This document shows positions 58,331 to 60,000 of a DNA stretch of 60,000 nucleotides, piece after piece (position 1 is the first letter of the stretch; the number at the start of each line of letters is the position of its first letter). The position numbers and the translations under genes were made by a program. Under the pieces are notes generated by a model, which worked only from the letters and a program-made list of their open reading frames with translations, did no database searches and had not been told where the DNA came from. The stretch is from Polytrichum commune (lineage: Eukaryota > Streptophyta > Polytrichopsida > Polytrichales > Polytrichaceae): the NCBI GenBank assembly GCA_950295325.1, contig OX485806.1, positions 40,302,001 through 40,362,000 on the forward strand, in the 5' to 3' direction.

Positions 58331-60000
58331 CGTCTAACAAGGATCGGACTACTAACTCAAAATATATTGACCATTCTAAGTTCAATGGTCAATGCGATTG
58401 TGGGTTGAACTTATATGACCACTTAATGAGTAGGAGAATCTTCACTTTGACAATGAATGAGATATTCACATTGACTCTGAAAATTATGAGGCAAACGACT
58501 ACGGTCACGATTTGGATTCGCTAATTATGTCACGCTGATAGCATTTTTCATATTCTATGAGAAGCATGTGCAGGTAGAAGAGTATCCATCTAAAGCACGT
58601 CTACCTTAGGTCGTTGTGAGAGAATGCTCTTAAGATCTCTCTCCACTTGACATTAAAGAACCCTGGACAGAGGGTTCTCAGGCCTGATTCTCTTCTAATT
58701 AAGCTACAAAGAATTCACATGAATGTACATGGTGTTGGCTCCAAAGCCAGGTGGACAGGGACATGGCCTCATATAGTACCAAGGATAATATCCCATCATT
58801 CCCGGAGCCACTTATTAGTATTATTTTTGAGATCTCCGAACTCTTATGATGCTCCTGGCTAGCCAAAATGGCATGCAAGGATTGGTTGAGGGCTGCTAGC
58901 TCCAGTCTTTTCATAATGTCTACACTTGGTGGCCATTTGCAAACACTTGCATCACCGAAGACTTGAATGTGATGGTGGCAATCGCCCAAAGGGAGCACAC
59001 TTGGGTTGAGCTAAGGTAGACATGCCTAAAATGGTTACTCTTTTTGTGGACACTTATGTTTCAGTGGCACGTGGTTTGTTTGTAAAAGAGATTAGATTGC
59101 ATGTTGAAAATATGATAATCATTTTAGACTCATGTAGTCAATTTAACTAGGAGGACCTAAATGACCATATAAATGAGCATGAGAATGTTAACTTCATGAA
59201 TAAAATTATTTCATATGAGCTCCAGGAGTAACGTGAAAAGTGGTTTCGGCCTCAAATTGGATTTGCTAACCAACCCGTACTAATTGCGTGATTCATAATT
59301 GAGGAGAAGTGGGCTACTCGTAAAGAGCAACCATTTAACACCCCCTCCACTTTCATGGCAACTTGGGTCTTAGGGAATGCCCTATGTGAATGTGTGCAAA
59401 GCAAAGCCTAGTTTTTTTTGCCATGTGCAATGGAGATGGGGGTCCTCATCATATGCAAAGGTCATCATACGTGGGGCCTAGGGATTTATTTAAAGAAGCT
59501 AGTGGTTTTGACTTTGAATGTTCATAGGAATTTCACTTGAGGTTTTTTTCTTTTTCTTTGTACCTATTTATAACCCAAAGGCTAATCACAAATTCCTTCT
59601 GTATCAACCACATAGCCATATGTATGTGCAATAGCTTAAAGTCGCTTCAAGCACCCTCTACCCTAAGATAATCGAACTTGGTCATGAGCTATCTATTGCG
59701 ACGTGATTATGCGTACTTTACAAGTGGTTAAAATCTTTATGCAAATTCCATCAATACGTGTGATAACACTAAAATGACATCATTTTAACCAATCTAACAT
59801 GTGTCAAATTCCATGCGGGGTAGCCATGGCCATGTCAAATTGGTGTCATTCCGAACGTGGTCTATTGCTAGGGGAAGTAATCATCAACATCAGGCACGCA
59901 GTAAGTACCAAAACTAGGTGAGGTAAACCTAGTAGATAAATTCGTAAAAAGCTCGAGTGAGGTAAGCAGCCTACCTTGCTCTTGCAACCAAGGGAAGGCC
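58330..60000. other. Repeat-derived DNA, two weak copies of the dispersed repeat
   Basis: Segments 58340-58510 and 59090-59280 keep the order of the dispersed repeat seen near the reductases ('actcaaaatatattgaccattctaagttcaa', 'agaatcttcactttgac'). The rest shows no gene, terminal repeat or RNA gene. Confidence 0.35.

Overview
This window is nuclear DNA of a land plant with a large, repeat-rich genome. It holds few genes, spliced genes with GT-AG introns, and several classes of plant DNA transposon. I infer a non-seed plant (fern or lycophyte grade) rather than a flowering plant. The main reason is that the histone H3 gene carries A31/S87 together with Y41/L90, instead of the A31-F41-S87-A90 set usual for seed-plant H3.1. 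I cannot name the species.

Layout. 1-7.0 kb: non-coding, degenerate DNA with a minisatellite of roughly 55-bp units at 3821-4690. 7.2-12.1 kb: an apparently intact medium-chain reductase gene on the minus strand (two coding exons, 325 aa), with a 5' leader/promoter block upstream that is duplicated in tandem and has a perfect 64-bp inverted repeat at the junction. 12-17.7 kb: AT-rich, no supported gene. 17.7-24 kb: a diverged second copy of the whole reductase locus. It is dead, because a Mutator-like element sits in exon 1 and a Trp codon in exon 2 has become TAG. Since the first copy supplies the empty sites, several insertions in the second copy can be placed almost to the base: a MULE-type element with a 9-bp duplication, a pogo-like element with a TA duplication, a 605-bp MITE-like element, and a 77-bp insert between 13-bp repeats. 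24.9-27.4 kb: an older relative of the MULE with two elements nested in it. 27.4-28.9 kb: a second pogo-like family. 29-34.9 kb: a seven-exon gene for an MSL1-type (MscS family) mechanosensitive channel of 539 aa, with repeats in its leader and introns. 36.7-37.75 kb: another pogo-like element. 38.49-38.84 kb: an intronless L-rhamnose/L-fucose mutarotase family gene. 40-41.5 kb: an intronless histone H3 gene on the minus strand, followed by tandem copies of its 3' end. 42.89-46.31 kb: a complete PIF/Harbinger element with both ORFs, exact terminal repeats and a TTA target duplication, but a dead transposase. 46.7-60 kb: gene-poor repeats, including an internally deleted Harbinger derivative and tandem hairpin-bearing units.

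The genes do not form an operon or pathway. The three clearly intact host genes (MSL channel, mutarotase, H3) and the first reductase look like independent loci. The transposons explain most of the remaining structure. The most informative feature is the pair of reductase loci, which acts as a built-in filled-site/empty-site comparison. Exon boundaries were chosen by splice signals and reading frame and are not confirmed by transcript data.
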